A DNA stretch of 64,000 nt, from positions 372,001 to 436,000 of the forward strand of contig LATX02000176.1 in the NCBI GenBank assembly GCA_001466705.2, in the 5' to 3' direction. The notes under the pieces are model-generated. The model saw nothing but the letters and a program-made list of their open reading frames with translations, ran no database searches and was not told the origin of the DNA. Positions 54,533 to 64,000 of the stretch are shown piece by piece. How positions within the stretch are numbered: position 1 is the stretch's first letter; every line of letters starts with the position of its first letter. This DNA comes from Moniliophthora roreri. Taxonomy: Eukaryota; Basidiomycota; Agaricomycetes; Agaricales; Marasmiaceae. A program made the position numbers and the translations under genes.

Positions 54533-54989
54533 TGTTACGTTCTCGCTTTCGCTTGCTTTACGACTTCTCTTTTCTGATTCCATGCTTCCCTTTCTGATTG
54601 GACATATCCACCTTCCCAGCCCCCTTTTCTATTATCATACTATGCTTCTCATTTTATCAGACTTATTACACCTTCCTAGCACCCCTTTTCTTCATCAGAA
54701 CGTGTACTATATTCCGACTCCGTCAGCCTTTATTATCATATCCTCATAGTTATCGGACGTTACGATACGTAGATTACACGATAAGGATTGTATGTATTTA
54801 AGCGCTCAAGCTGGGACTTCATGTCTTCAGTTTGACCTAGTTAATTATCACTTGTGTCAACGCCACAAAGAGGGATCTCTGAACTTTAGCATCTGCTAAA
54901 CGAACTCAAACTTGAACTTGTAACTATTAACAGAGGGAGTATCCTTTCGAAGGTAGTTAGGTTGACGTTGCTGCACAAGTAACGTAACA
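54533..54989 (+). repeat. 5' LTR of Chr-A
   Basis: 457 bp, TGTTACG...AACGTAACA. TATTTAA at 54795 precedes CAGTTTGACCT at 54828 by 33 nt. The 3' LTR keeps CAGCTTGACCT at 61681. Confidence 0.96.
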
Positions 54990-54991
54990 CA

Positions 54992-55002
54992 AGGTCAAGC
55001 TG
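54992..55002 (+). other. Self-priming type primer-binding site of Chr-A
   Basis: AGGTCAAGCTG lies 2 nt after the LTR, exactly complementary to CAGCTTGACCT of the 3' LTR (61681-61691). One C-to-T change in the 5' LTR leaves a G-U pair. Confidence 0.75.
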
Positions 55003-55062
55003 ATCGATTGCCGACCTACCAAGGTTTAGGCATTCAACAAGGAAAACAAGACGCCACCACAG

Positions 55063-56421
55063 ATGGAATCCCAGATCGAGTGGGACATCGCAGAGGCCAA
55101 AGAGTGCCGGTGTGGGTTACTAACCCAGTCCATATCGAATCCTGGTGGACGAGTGATCCCACCATTAACCCGGGCATCCTGCAGGGAGTTACTGACCCCC
55201 TCGCCATTGCCATTGCCAACGAATCTACCAGAGACATCAGAAGAGCACCATGAAACAAGGAGAACCTCGATCCTGTTATCCATTTCAGTTGGACCAGAAG
55301 AGAACAGATTCGAAGAAGAAACATTTCCTTCTACGTTGAAGAAGCCCGAATTGGATACATTGAACACCTCTCCAGTCTCAGCAGAGGAACCGGACCCCTT
55401 TCAGCGTCTCTTACAGACACTAAGAAACAGCCCCAGATCAAGCAAACAACCTCAGATTGAAGAAATGTCAGAAGACAGGAAACCTTTGGGAAGTTGACCC
55501 AAGGTAGAACTCCCAGCTGAAGAAGTGACAATTAGTGCCACTATTCCGGTACAGATGGTAACAGCTGAGAAGGAGATCAAAGCCACATTGCCAAGAGCTT
55601 TTGATGGAAGCCGAAAAGACATGAAGAAGTTCCTGAGGGAAGTACTATTGTATATCGCTCTCAATCCAAAAGCGTTTACCACCGATCGATCCAAGAAGCT
55701 CTTCCTCCTTTCATACATGATGGATGGACCAGGAGAATTCTGGAAGAATGACAAGACAGATCTATTACTCGCATTCGATCCGGAGGCAGAGAAGGTATCA
55801 TGGGCAGATTTTATAGAGGACTTCAAAACATCCTTCGAACCCCTTGACACTGCCCTAGAAGCTCAGCTAAAGCTTCGAGACCTAAAGATGAAGGAGAGAG
55901 CTGATGAATATACGTATCAGTTCTCCTACCTGGCCAAGCAAACTGGCTACAACGATGCTGTGCAGATTGTAGCATTCAAACGAGGGTTACCCAAGAGCCT
56001 GGTTCTCAAGATCATGACCTGACCAGAAGGAGCCCCAACCACCATTAAGGAGTGGATGAGTGCAGCAATTATCTTTGACAAAAGTTATAAACAGGCTATG
56101 GAATACGGGAGGACATGGGATGACGATAATGGGAGAAAGCTGAAACGAAGTTTTCGAAAGAAGGAGGAGGTAGCCATCAAACAGATCTCGGAAATGGACC
56201 GAAAAGAGTACATGGCAAAGGGACTATGCTTCTGATGTGGCCGAGCCGGACATCAGATCAAGGACTGCCCAGACAACGCCAAGAAGGATGAGAAGAAGAA
56301 AGAAGAGGCGAAGAAGTTAACCAGAGAAGAGCGATATGCCAGGATTAAGGCATTGGTAAACGACCAGCCAGAAGAAGAAAAGAATTCATTGATCGACCTT
56401 ATGGAACTGGAGGGTTTTTGA
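55063..56421 (+). pseudogene. Chr-A gag
   Basis: It starts MESQIEWDIAEAKECRCG. A Pro/Thr-rich region is followed by the capsid-like domain (KEIKATLPRAFDGSRKDMKK, LFLLSYMMDGPGEFWKNDKT, FEPLDTALEAQLKLRDLKMK, VAFKRGLPKSLVLKIMT). The zinc knuckle reads CF-stop-CGRAGHQIKDC. It ends LIDLMELEGF. Stops at 55495, 56020 and 56233 are all TGA. Chr-M has Arg at the first two (GSRPK, IMTRPEG). The stop in the knuckle removes the RNA-binding part. Confidence 0.93.
56412..56418 (+). promoter_or_regulatory. Predicted -1 ribosomal frameshift heptamer (Chr-A)
   Basis: GGGTTTT is read as G GGT TTT in gag directly before TGA (56419-56421). Pol is open in the -1 frame from TTG AAG CAG at 56418. Confidence 0.65.
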
Positions 56422-59400
56422 AGCAGCGGAAGAGGACAATGTCTCCACTGCCTGTAACAATTTCACACTTTGTATTAGCCAAAATGGACCGAAATGCTAT
56501 GCACATTCCTCTTCAATACAAAGTGGGAACCAAAATCATCGAAACACAAGCCCTGCTAGATTCGGGAGCTGGTGGAAGGTTTATTAGTATGGCATTAGTG
56601 AAGAAGTTAGGAAGGAAATGGGTTCAGCTCCCTGAAAAGATCAAGGTATTCAACGTTGATGGAACACCAAACAAAACCACTTGGATATCTCACATGGTAG
56701 AATTGGAGTTTAAGATCGCAGGAAAGGAGTTCAGGGAAAACTTCATGATATCCGGAATAGGAGACGAGAGGATAATCTTAGGACTCCCTTGGCTTTGGTA
56801 CCACAACCCTCAGATCGACTGGGAAACAGGAGAAGTAAAGTTCATACCTAGGAGGAGGATACAGATCAAAAGGTTCAGAGGGGTCCTTGACAATGTCCCT
56901 GAGGAGGTGCTGATTGGAGCACAAATCACTGCCTCTCAGGAGCTGGCTCATCAACAACAAGAGGTCAAGAGAGAGATAGATGACTTAATTCCTTCCTATC
57001 TCCAGGAATACAGAGACTGCTTCGAAAAAGGAAAGGCAGAGCAGTTCCCACCCTCTCGATCCTATGATCATGCCATTGAACTGAAACCAGATTTTGTACC
57101 TCGCAACTGCAAACTTTATCCTCTTAGTCCATATGAGCAGAAGGAGCAGAACAAGTTTCTAGAAGAGAATTTATGGAAAGGGTACATTCAAAAGTCCAAA
57201 TCTCCAATGGCTTCTCCATTCTTTTTTGTAGTGAAGAAAGAAAAGGGAGCACTGAGACCCACACAGGATTATCGGGAACTCAACAAGGGAACAATAAAGA
57301 ATGCCTATCCCCTACCTTTGATATCAGACCTCCTCAACAAGCTGAAAGGAGCGGAAGTCTTCATGAAATTGGATCTCCGAAATGGCTACAACAACGTACG
57401 AATTAAGAACGGAGACCAATGGAAAGCAGCTTTCAAAACAAATTGAGGTCTATTCGAACCAACTGTCATGTTCTTCGGACTTAGCAATTCGCCCGCAATG
57501 TTCCAAGCCTTCATGAATGACATTCTCTCTGATTTCATAGATGAAGGATGGTGTGTTGTCTACATGGATGATATCCTCCTGTTCTCGAAGAACAGGGAAG
57601 AACATCAGGAAAGAACCGAACAGCTGATGCGTCAGATCAGGAAGCACAATCTGTACTTTAAACCAGAGAAATGTGAGTTCAACATGCAACAGGTTGTGTT
57701 TCTAGGAATGGTAATCAAGCCAGGCTACATAGCGATGGACCCAGTAAAGTTGGCTGGTATAGCGGAATGGGAACCACCAAGAACGGTTAAAGGAGTACGA
57801 GCCTTCTTAGGTTTTGGAAACTTCTATCGAAAATTCATTGGGAAATATGTGCAGCTAGCATGGCCGCTTCATGATCTTATGAAAAAGGCACAGAAATTTG
57901 AATGGACCCCGAAATGCCAAATCGCGTTCGATGTTCTCAAGAAGAAATTCCTTTCTGAGCCGGTGCTTTTAATGCTGGACCCAGACAAACCTTTCGTCAT
58001 AGAAGCAGACACCTCGAAATGGGCCACAGGAGCAGTGCTTCGTCAACAAGGGCCAGATGGAGAATGGCATCCTTGTGGTTATTTGTCAAAGTCCTTCTCA
58101 CCATCAGAACAGAATTATGAGATTTATGATCGGGAGCTGTTGGCCATAACGAGAGCCTTGCTGGAATGGCGACATTATCTGATGGGAGGAAAATACAAGG
58201 TTGTGGTCTTATCTGATCACAAGAACCTCACGTATTTCCATGTGGCCCAGAAACTCAATTGAAGACAAGTGAGATGGAGTCTTCTACTATCAGAATTCAA
58301 CCTCAGCCTCGTACACATGCCTGGATCATCAATGACGCAAGCAGACGCACTCTCATGTCGAAATCACGAAGGACACCAAGAAGACGATGATAACGAAGAC
58401 GTGATACTGTTACCCGATCATCTCTTCATCAAAGGAATCAATTTGGAGCTAGGAGCTGAAATTGCAGAACAGTTGGGCCCGGACGATTTTCACAAATCGG
58501 CCTTGGAACAATTGTTACAACAAGGCATGCCACCAATCAAATCTGCGCTCTCAGACTGGGAAATTCGTGATGACCTGCTCTTTTTCAAGGATCAGATCTA
58601 CGTACCAGATGATATAGAACTTTGTTGAAGAGTTGTCCAGATGATACATGAAACACCTGGGGTTGGACACCCCAGACAGTGGAACACCCTCGAACAAGTC
58701 CAACAAGACTTCTGGTGGCCAGGAATGGTGAAATTCGTCAAAAGCTTTGTAAATGGTTGCATACCCTGTCAACAGTCCAAAGTTAACACTCATCCTACCA
58801 AAACGCCTATTCAACCATTACAACATGCACCGAACTCATTCCCTTTCCAGATATGTACCATGGATCTGATCACAGATTTACCCGAATGCGAGGGGATGGA
58901 CTCTATTTTAGTCATGGTGGACCACTCCGCTATGAAGGGGGTAATTTTTACACCATGCACGAAGAAGTCGGATGCCACAGACATAGCGGAATTGCTGATT
59001 CAACATCTATACAAGAGGTTCAGCCTTCCCGACCATATTATATCAGACAGAGACCCCAGATTCACAGCAGAAGTCTTCCAAGAAATGGGAAAGCAATTGT
59101 CAATCAAGCATTCAATGAGCACGGCCTTTCACCCACAAACCAATGGAGAAACAGAACAGGTTAATCAAGAAATCGAAGTCTACCTTCGTATCTTCTGTGC
59201 TAAGGAACAGACGAGATGGAAAGAATACCTCCCTCTAGCTGAGTTCGCACACAATAATCGAACACACTCAGTACTCAAGAACTCCCCCTTCTTCATGATG
59301 ATGGGATATCACCCGAGAGCAATTCCGACCATGTTCGAACAAACCAGCATTCCTTCGGTTGAGGAACGACTTAAAGAACTGAAGAGAGTTCAAGAGGAGA

Positions 59401-59921
59401 CTGTAGGACTATTGGAACTGGCGCGGCAGAAGATGCTACGAAGAGAAAAGAAGGATTTAGAAATGTATAATGTCAGTCAGAAGGTATGGTTAGAAGGGAA
59501 GAATCTGACCATAGGATACCCTACGAAGAAGTTGGCGCTAAAATGAGAAGGACCCTTTGAAATCCTTGAAGTCTTAGGACCCATCACCTATTGGCTGAAA
59601 TTGCCACACCAATGGAAGATTCACCCTGTTTTTCATGCCGCTCTCCTCATGCCGTTCAAAGAAACCGAAGCCCATGGACCCAGTTTTACAGAACCACCCC
59701 CGGACCTGATAGAAGGGTTCGAAGAATATGAAGTGGAAGTGATTGTAGGACATAGACCCAAGAAACGACCCCGAGAATTCCTCGTGTCGTACATGGGGTA
59801 TGATTTGTCACATAATCGGTGGATACGGACTGAAGGAATGGTCAACTGCTTAGATGTGTACAAAGGGTATATAAAGAAGCACAAGTTGAGACCAAGAGAC
59901 CCCATCCCCACCAAAACTTGA
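56418..59921 (+). pseudogene. Chr-A pol polyprotein with chromodomain
   Basis: One frame of 1168 codons without indels. The protease reads ALLDSGAGGRFISMALVKKL and IILGLPWLWYHNPQIDW. RT reads [56 protein letters not shown] and [15 protein letters not shown] (YMDD). RNase H reads [19 protein letters not shown] and [19 protein letters not shown]. Integrase has WWPGMVKFVKSFVNGCIPC, TMDLITDLPECEGMDSIL, IISDRDPRFTAEVFQEMG and HPQTNGETEQVNQEIEVYLR, with the D, D and E in place. The chromodomain reads YEVEVIVGHRPKKRPREFLV, then LSHNRWIRTEGMV. TGA stops at 57444, 58260, 58626 and 59544 are the only defects. At 59544 Chr-B reads Arg (PKREGPF). Confidence 0.96.
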
Positions 59922-59926
59922 ATGCC

Positions 59927-61105
59927 ATGTCCAATGCATCTGCCTCCTCCTCTTCCTCTTCTACTTCTAGCAGCCAGTCAGCCAGAGGACCGAGCCCAGT
60001 CCCTACTGTGTCAGGAGAAGAGCACTATGGAGAAAACATTACCTATCAGCATGGACTCCACCTGAATCCTTACCAACTTCTCCACCTCTTTAATTCTGGA
60101 CAGTACAATGACCAACTGCAAGCAGCCGGTGATCAGCACAACTGACTGGAACCCGTCATCAAAAGCCTCTTTTTCTTACGGTCCCAATGCTGCCTATTCG
60201 GAAAGATCATTGACAGCTGCAATCTCGAAATTGCAAACCAAGTGATGTACACTTGCAACTATCACATAGGGTTGGAAGGACCCATTATGGTACCGTCACA
60301 GTTCCCCTATCACTCACATTTGTCCATGCCACCTCCCCCAGATCCCTGAGCACTGTCGGAATACCCTGATCCCCTCTCCTTTAGCATCGTCGACCAGCTC
60401 GGACGACAAACTGATAGAAACGGATACTCCTGACCAGACATCAACGACACTTGGAGCCTCCTCACTCAGCTCACGTCTGAACCCCGAACTCTTGAAGAAC
60501 GACTCTCTCCCAGAATTGCCACCGCTCCCAGTACGACCACCGAACCCACCGCTCCAGACACCCTCATTTATCCTGACCCCACTCCTGATCCTGACGTCAA
60601 ACCTAAGATCGAGCTGACCGATCACACCTCTGCCGGAGAACCTGGACCTTCAACCACTGCCAACCTCCAAAGTCTTCAGACACCTGAAGCATTGGTTCCT
60701 CCCCGAGGTCGACATAATCCCCGCAGTTGGCGGGGCGGACCCGTTCGAGGCAGAAGAGGACAAGGACAGGGAAAACAAAATCCTCTTAAACGACAAAGGC
60801 CTACCGACACTGAGCTTGAGGCCTCTGACTCCACTCCCGACCCCTATGACTCAGCTAGTTGACCATGTCTCTGCCCTGTGTGTGGATTGGAATGCCATCT
60901 TGCCTGGAATTGCCCACAGTACATGTGTTGCCGATGCTTCACAACTCAGCCTAGGCATACATCTTCACACTGCCCTAACCAATGAAGGTCTCACCGAATT
61001 GTGCGTCAAGGGTCTGGTTTGAGTCCAGACTCTATGTTGGATAATCGCTGTTATGACAATGAACCTTATGAGAATCTCGGAGGAGAATGCTGAGAAGTCT
61101 ATTAA
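59927..61105 (+). pseudogene. Chr-A third ORF: tandem zinc-knuckle protein
   Basis: The ATG at 59927 lies 6 nt after the pol stop. Ser-rich start, then GENITYQHGLHLNPYQLLHL, a helical region (LFGKIIDSCNLEIANQVMYT), a Pro/Thr-rich middle, a basic RG-rich patch (RSWRGGPVRGRRGQGQGKQ) and two knuckles (60869-60967). The knuckles are CPVCGLECHLAWNC, then PQYM, then CCRCFTTQPRHTSSHC. TGA stops at 60143, 60347, 60431, 60860, 60983 and 61091 break the frame. A one-base shift leads to an acidic tail (61053-61349) ending ELYGDGES, similar to Chr-M. Knuckle spacing is identical to Chr-B. Confidence 0.82.
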
Positions 61106-61349
61106 CGACAGTGGGGGCAACACAGATTTCCTGTTTGTTGGAACAGATCTGCAAAAGGTGCAGAGATTCGACGTCGGATCCTCAGTGTATGGACAGATGG
61201 CCACAGGTTGGCAACCGACAGAAGGAGAACTAAGACCGTCGAATACGGTAGAGGAACCACTGAGTACCCCGATGCTTCGGGACATTGACGAGATGCTGGA
61301 CACTTTGTACGATTACGACATGGAACTCTATGGTGATGGAGAATCTTGA
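61053..61349 (+). pseudogene. Acidic C-terminal tail of the Chr-A third ORF (other frame)
   Basis: 98 codons: ENAEKSINDSGGNTDFLFVG, then RDIDEMLDTLYDYDMELYGD. Its end resembles the Chr-M sequence at about 5410-5440 on the minus strand. It probably belongs to the third ORF after a frameshift; it could instead be a separate small ORF. Confidence 0.5.
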
Positions 61350-61385
61350 ATGGCAATACGGAGTCTTGCCCTGAGACGGGGGTAA

Positions 61386-61842
61386 TGTTATGTTCTCACT
61401 TTCGCTTGCTTTACGACTTCTCTTTTCTGATTCCATGCTTCCCTTTCTGATTGGACATATCCACCTTCCCAGCCCCCTTTTCTATTATCATACTATGCTT
61501 CTCATTTTATCAGACTTATTACACCTTCCTAGCACCCCTTTTCTTCATCAGAACGTGTACTATATTCCAACTCCATCAGCCTTTATTATCATATCCTCGT
61601 AGTTATCGGATGTTACGATACATAGATTACACAATAAGGATTGTATGTATTTAAGCGCTCAAGCTGGGACTTCATGTCTTCAGCTTGACCTAGTTAATTA
61701 TCACTTGTGTCAACGCCACAAAGAGGGATCTCTGAACTTTAGCATCCACTAAACGAACTCAAACTTGAACTTGTAACTATTAATGGAGGGAGTATCCTTT
61801 CGAAGGTAGTTAGGTTGACATTGCTGCGCAAGTAACGTAACA
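61386..61842 (+). repeat. 3' LTR of Chr-A
   Basis: 457 bp, preceded by the purine tract GAGACGGGGGTAA. Compared with the 5' LTR it has TGTTATG for TGTTACG, TCACT for TCGCT, CCAAC for CCGAC and other CpG-type changes. Confidence 0.95.
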
Positions 61843-64000
61843 AATACTGGTATATATTTTTTGACCAGAAACTGCCCAAAGAATAAACTTCTTCTAACTG
61901 AGAATAAAGGCACCTCTTGTACCTGAATATAGCCCTCTTAGCTATGTTCTGCAACAATTCTCAAGAGGACAAATCTTCTAGACACTGCTAGCCTGAAACT
62001 CTCTCTGATTCACATCAAAACACCAGACTATACTGATGCATGTCAGTTACCCTCTTGGTAAACTGATACAATATTCTTCTTATCAGAAAACATGCCTCTT
62101 GCATTAAAAACTAAGCTCTTCCTAGCTTTTATTTATAACTCTGGTTTGGGTTACAATCTCAGGTCTCAACTAGCCTGTGCCTCTTGCACAACTAAATAAG
62201 CTAGAGCCCGAAGTGGTTGAAAAATACTGATTGCCGGTAGCTCTTCTACCTGAACAACAACGTCATACACTCTGGTAATCGGTGGGCAGTATCTCTCCTG
62301 CCTTCCACCTACAAAACACGTCCCCTTATATACCCTACAACATAAATAGTCTAATATATCTGTCACAAATACATATAAAACTGAGTTGGGTGATAATTAA
62401 TATATAAACTGAGCTGTGTTTGGTAATTTCTCTGTCACAGTGCCCTATTGTAGTTAGGCTTTGTAGCCATAATCTCTNGAGATGCTGGACACTTTGTACG
62501 ATTACGACATGGAACTCTATGGTGATGGAGAATCTTGAATGGCAATACGGAGTCTTGCCCTGAGACGGGGGTAATGTTATGTTCTCACTTTCGCTTGCTT
62601 TACGACTTCTCTTTTCTGATTCCATGCTTCCCTTTCTGATTGGACATATCCACCTTCCCAGCCCCCTTTTCTATTATCATACTATGCTTCTCATTTTATC
62701 AGACTTATTACACCTTCCTAGCACCCCTTTTCTTCATCAGAACGTGTACTATATTCCAACTCCATCAGCCTTTATTATCATATCCTCGTAGTTATCGGAT
62801 GTTACGATACATAGATTACACAATAAGGATTGTATGTATTTAAGCGCTCAAGCTGGGACTTCATGTCTTCAGCTTGACCTAGTTAATTATCACTTGTGTC
62901 AACGCCACAAAGAGGGATGTTGACATTGCTGCGCAAGTAACGTAACAAATACTGGTATATATTTTTTGACCAGAAACTGCCCAAAGAATAAACTTCTTCT
63001 AACTGAGAATAAAGGCACCTCTTGTACCTGAATATAGCCCTCTTAGCTATGTTCTGCAACAATTCTCAAGAGGACAAATCTTCTAGACACTGCTAGCCTG
63101 AAACTCTCTCTGATTCACATCAAAACACCAGACTATACTGATGCATGTCAGTTACCCTCTTGGTAAACTGATACAATATTCTTCTTATCAGAAAACATGC
63201 CTCTTGCATTAAAAACTAAGCTCTTCCTAGCTTTTATTTATAACTCTGGTTTGGGTTACAATCTCAGGTCTCAACTAGCCTGTGCCTCTTGCACAACTAA
63301 ATAAGCTAGAGCCCGAAGTGGTTGAAAAATACTGATTGCCGGTAGCTCTTCTACCTGAACAACAACGTCATACACTCTGGTAATCGGTGGGCAGTATCTC
63401 TCCTGCCTTCCACCTACAAAACACGTCCCCTTATATACCCTACAACATAAATAGTCTAATATATCTGTCACAAATACATATAAAACTGAGTTGGGTGATA
63501 ATTAATATATAAACTGAGCTGTGTTTGGTAATTTCTCTGTCACAGTGCCCTATTGTAGTTAGGCTTTGTAGCCATAATCTCTTTTATTCTTTTTCTTTGA
63601 CAATTGTGCAGTCTTCTGACACAAATTGTCTGCAAATTTTCTCTAACAAATGGCTCTCCTATTGACTCCGTTTGCAATTATTATACTTCCATGCTGCTCT
63701 GCACAGTTCCTTCCTTCTCCATTTCCTATCATCTGCCTTATGGACATGTAATATGTTTCCATTTGCTCTTCTAATGCGTATGTGTAAGCTCAGCCATGTT
63801 ATCTCTTGTCATTACAGCTTTTTCTTCCACTTTTCCATGACATTGGTACCTTTCTGGGTAACCAATCGTCCCTTCTCTATTTCATATAATATAATTATCC
63901 ATATCTCAAGTATCTCTTGCCAATAATTTGTCATTCTCTGTGTTCATTCTCTGTTTTATATCTGTTTCTTGGTAATATTCTCATTGATGTATCATTGAAG
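61843..64000 (-). repeat. Lng-D 5' LTR, distal part (with internal join)
   Basis: The reverse complement of the solo LTR at about 19330-20385. After the N at 62478 a second copy of Chr-A end sequence is followed by the LTR again from 62948. Taking the copy from 62948 to 64000 plus 54247-54532 gives about 1.34 kb, so roughly 0.35 kb of the LTR lies beyond the window. Short frames here (for example minus 62166-62366 and 63271-63471) recur at 19858-20058 because they are LTR sequence, not genes. Confidence 0.82.
62479..63582 (+). repeat. Second assembled copy of 61290-62477 with an 84-bp deletion
   Basis: It starts straight after the N with GAGATGCTGGACAC (61290 equivalent). It includes a 3' LTR copy (62575-62947) and Lng-D LTR up to AATCTCT, where the first copy stops at the N. 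It is identical except that 84 bp of the Chr-A LTR (from CTCTGAACTTTAG to about GTAGTTAG) are missing. It is either a collapsed haplotype or an alternative contig. Confidence 0.85.

Larger units (their letters stand above)
54533..61842 (+). mobile_element. Complete Ty3/gypsy chromovirus Chr-A, TSD AATAC
   Basis: The element is 7310 bp with two 457-bp LTRs and perfect duplications AATAC (54528-54532, 61843-61847). LTRs differ at about 15 sites (near 3%), all transitions and most at CpG. Gag, pol and the third ORF are free of frameshifts up to about 61050 but carry 13 in-frame stops, every one TGA. It is inserted in the LTR of Lng-D. Confidence 0.97.

Noticed and set aside
54533..61842. TGA read as selenocysteine or a reassigned codon
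   Set aside because: Genuine ends of gag (TGA or TAG), of Chr-B gag and of gene Y (TAG) give no sign of a changed code, and Arg in relatives plus CpG-type LTR changes explain the TGA codons.

Overview
The window looks like transposon-packed DNA from a basidiomycete fungus, most likely an Agaricomycete with a TE-inflated genome. The reasons are a CxC2/KDZ-type transposase paired with a TET/JBP-like dioxygenase, Ty3/gypsy chromoviruses with chromodomain integrases, short introns with GTRNGT donors and CAG/TAG acceptors, and no ordinary metabolic gene anywhere in 64 kb. I cannot name the species. Single N bases at 1140, 17746, 21028, 33962, 52911 and 62478 mark unresolved joins. Three of them sit between two copies of the same sequence, so real lengths are shorter than they appear.

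Layout. 1-4871: fragments of old gypsy pol, a 1.5 kb LTR and a degenerate ~90-bp tandem repeat. 4872-28480: an old minus-strand chromovirus ('Chr-M': gag and 5' pol at 23903-27466, 3' pol and a third ORF at 5236-7456). It is split by a KDZ DNA transposon with long inverted repeats (7457-23902). The KDZ element carries a transposase, a decayed TET/JBP-like 2OG-Fe(II) dioxygenase and a large spliced gene of unknown function ('gene W'), and was itself hit by two solo LTRs. 28481-37825: an integrase scrap, then a second type of gypsy element with 1.4 kb LTRs ('Lng-C'), interrupted by CACTA-type non-autonomous elements. 37844-37935: a tRNA-like gene. 38125-51714: three unrecognised spliced minus-strand genes (X, Y, Z). 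Gene Z is split by a young complete chromovirus ('Chr-B', 38716-45767, TSD ATGTC) and gene X by a CACTA element. 51903-64000: the tail of a long-LTR element, then 'Lng-D' on the minus strand, whose LTR is split by a complete chromovirus ('Chr-A', 54533-61842, TSD AATAC).

The chromoviruses share four unusual features. (1) An 11-nt sequence 32-34 nt after the LTR TATA box is complementary to the primer-binding site, as in self-priming Tf1/sushi-type elements. (2) A G GGT TTT heptamer sits directly before the gag stop, with pol in the -1 frame. (3) A third ORF downstream of the chromodomain encodes two tandem zinc knuckles with conserved spacing. (4) In-frame stops are almost always TGA, often where a sister copy has Arg, which fits CGA to TGA decay at methylated CpG. 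Together with a KDZ element that encodes a putative 5-methylcytosine oxidase, the window records both sides of a DNA-methylation conflict.
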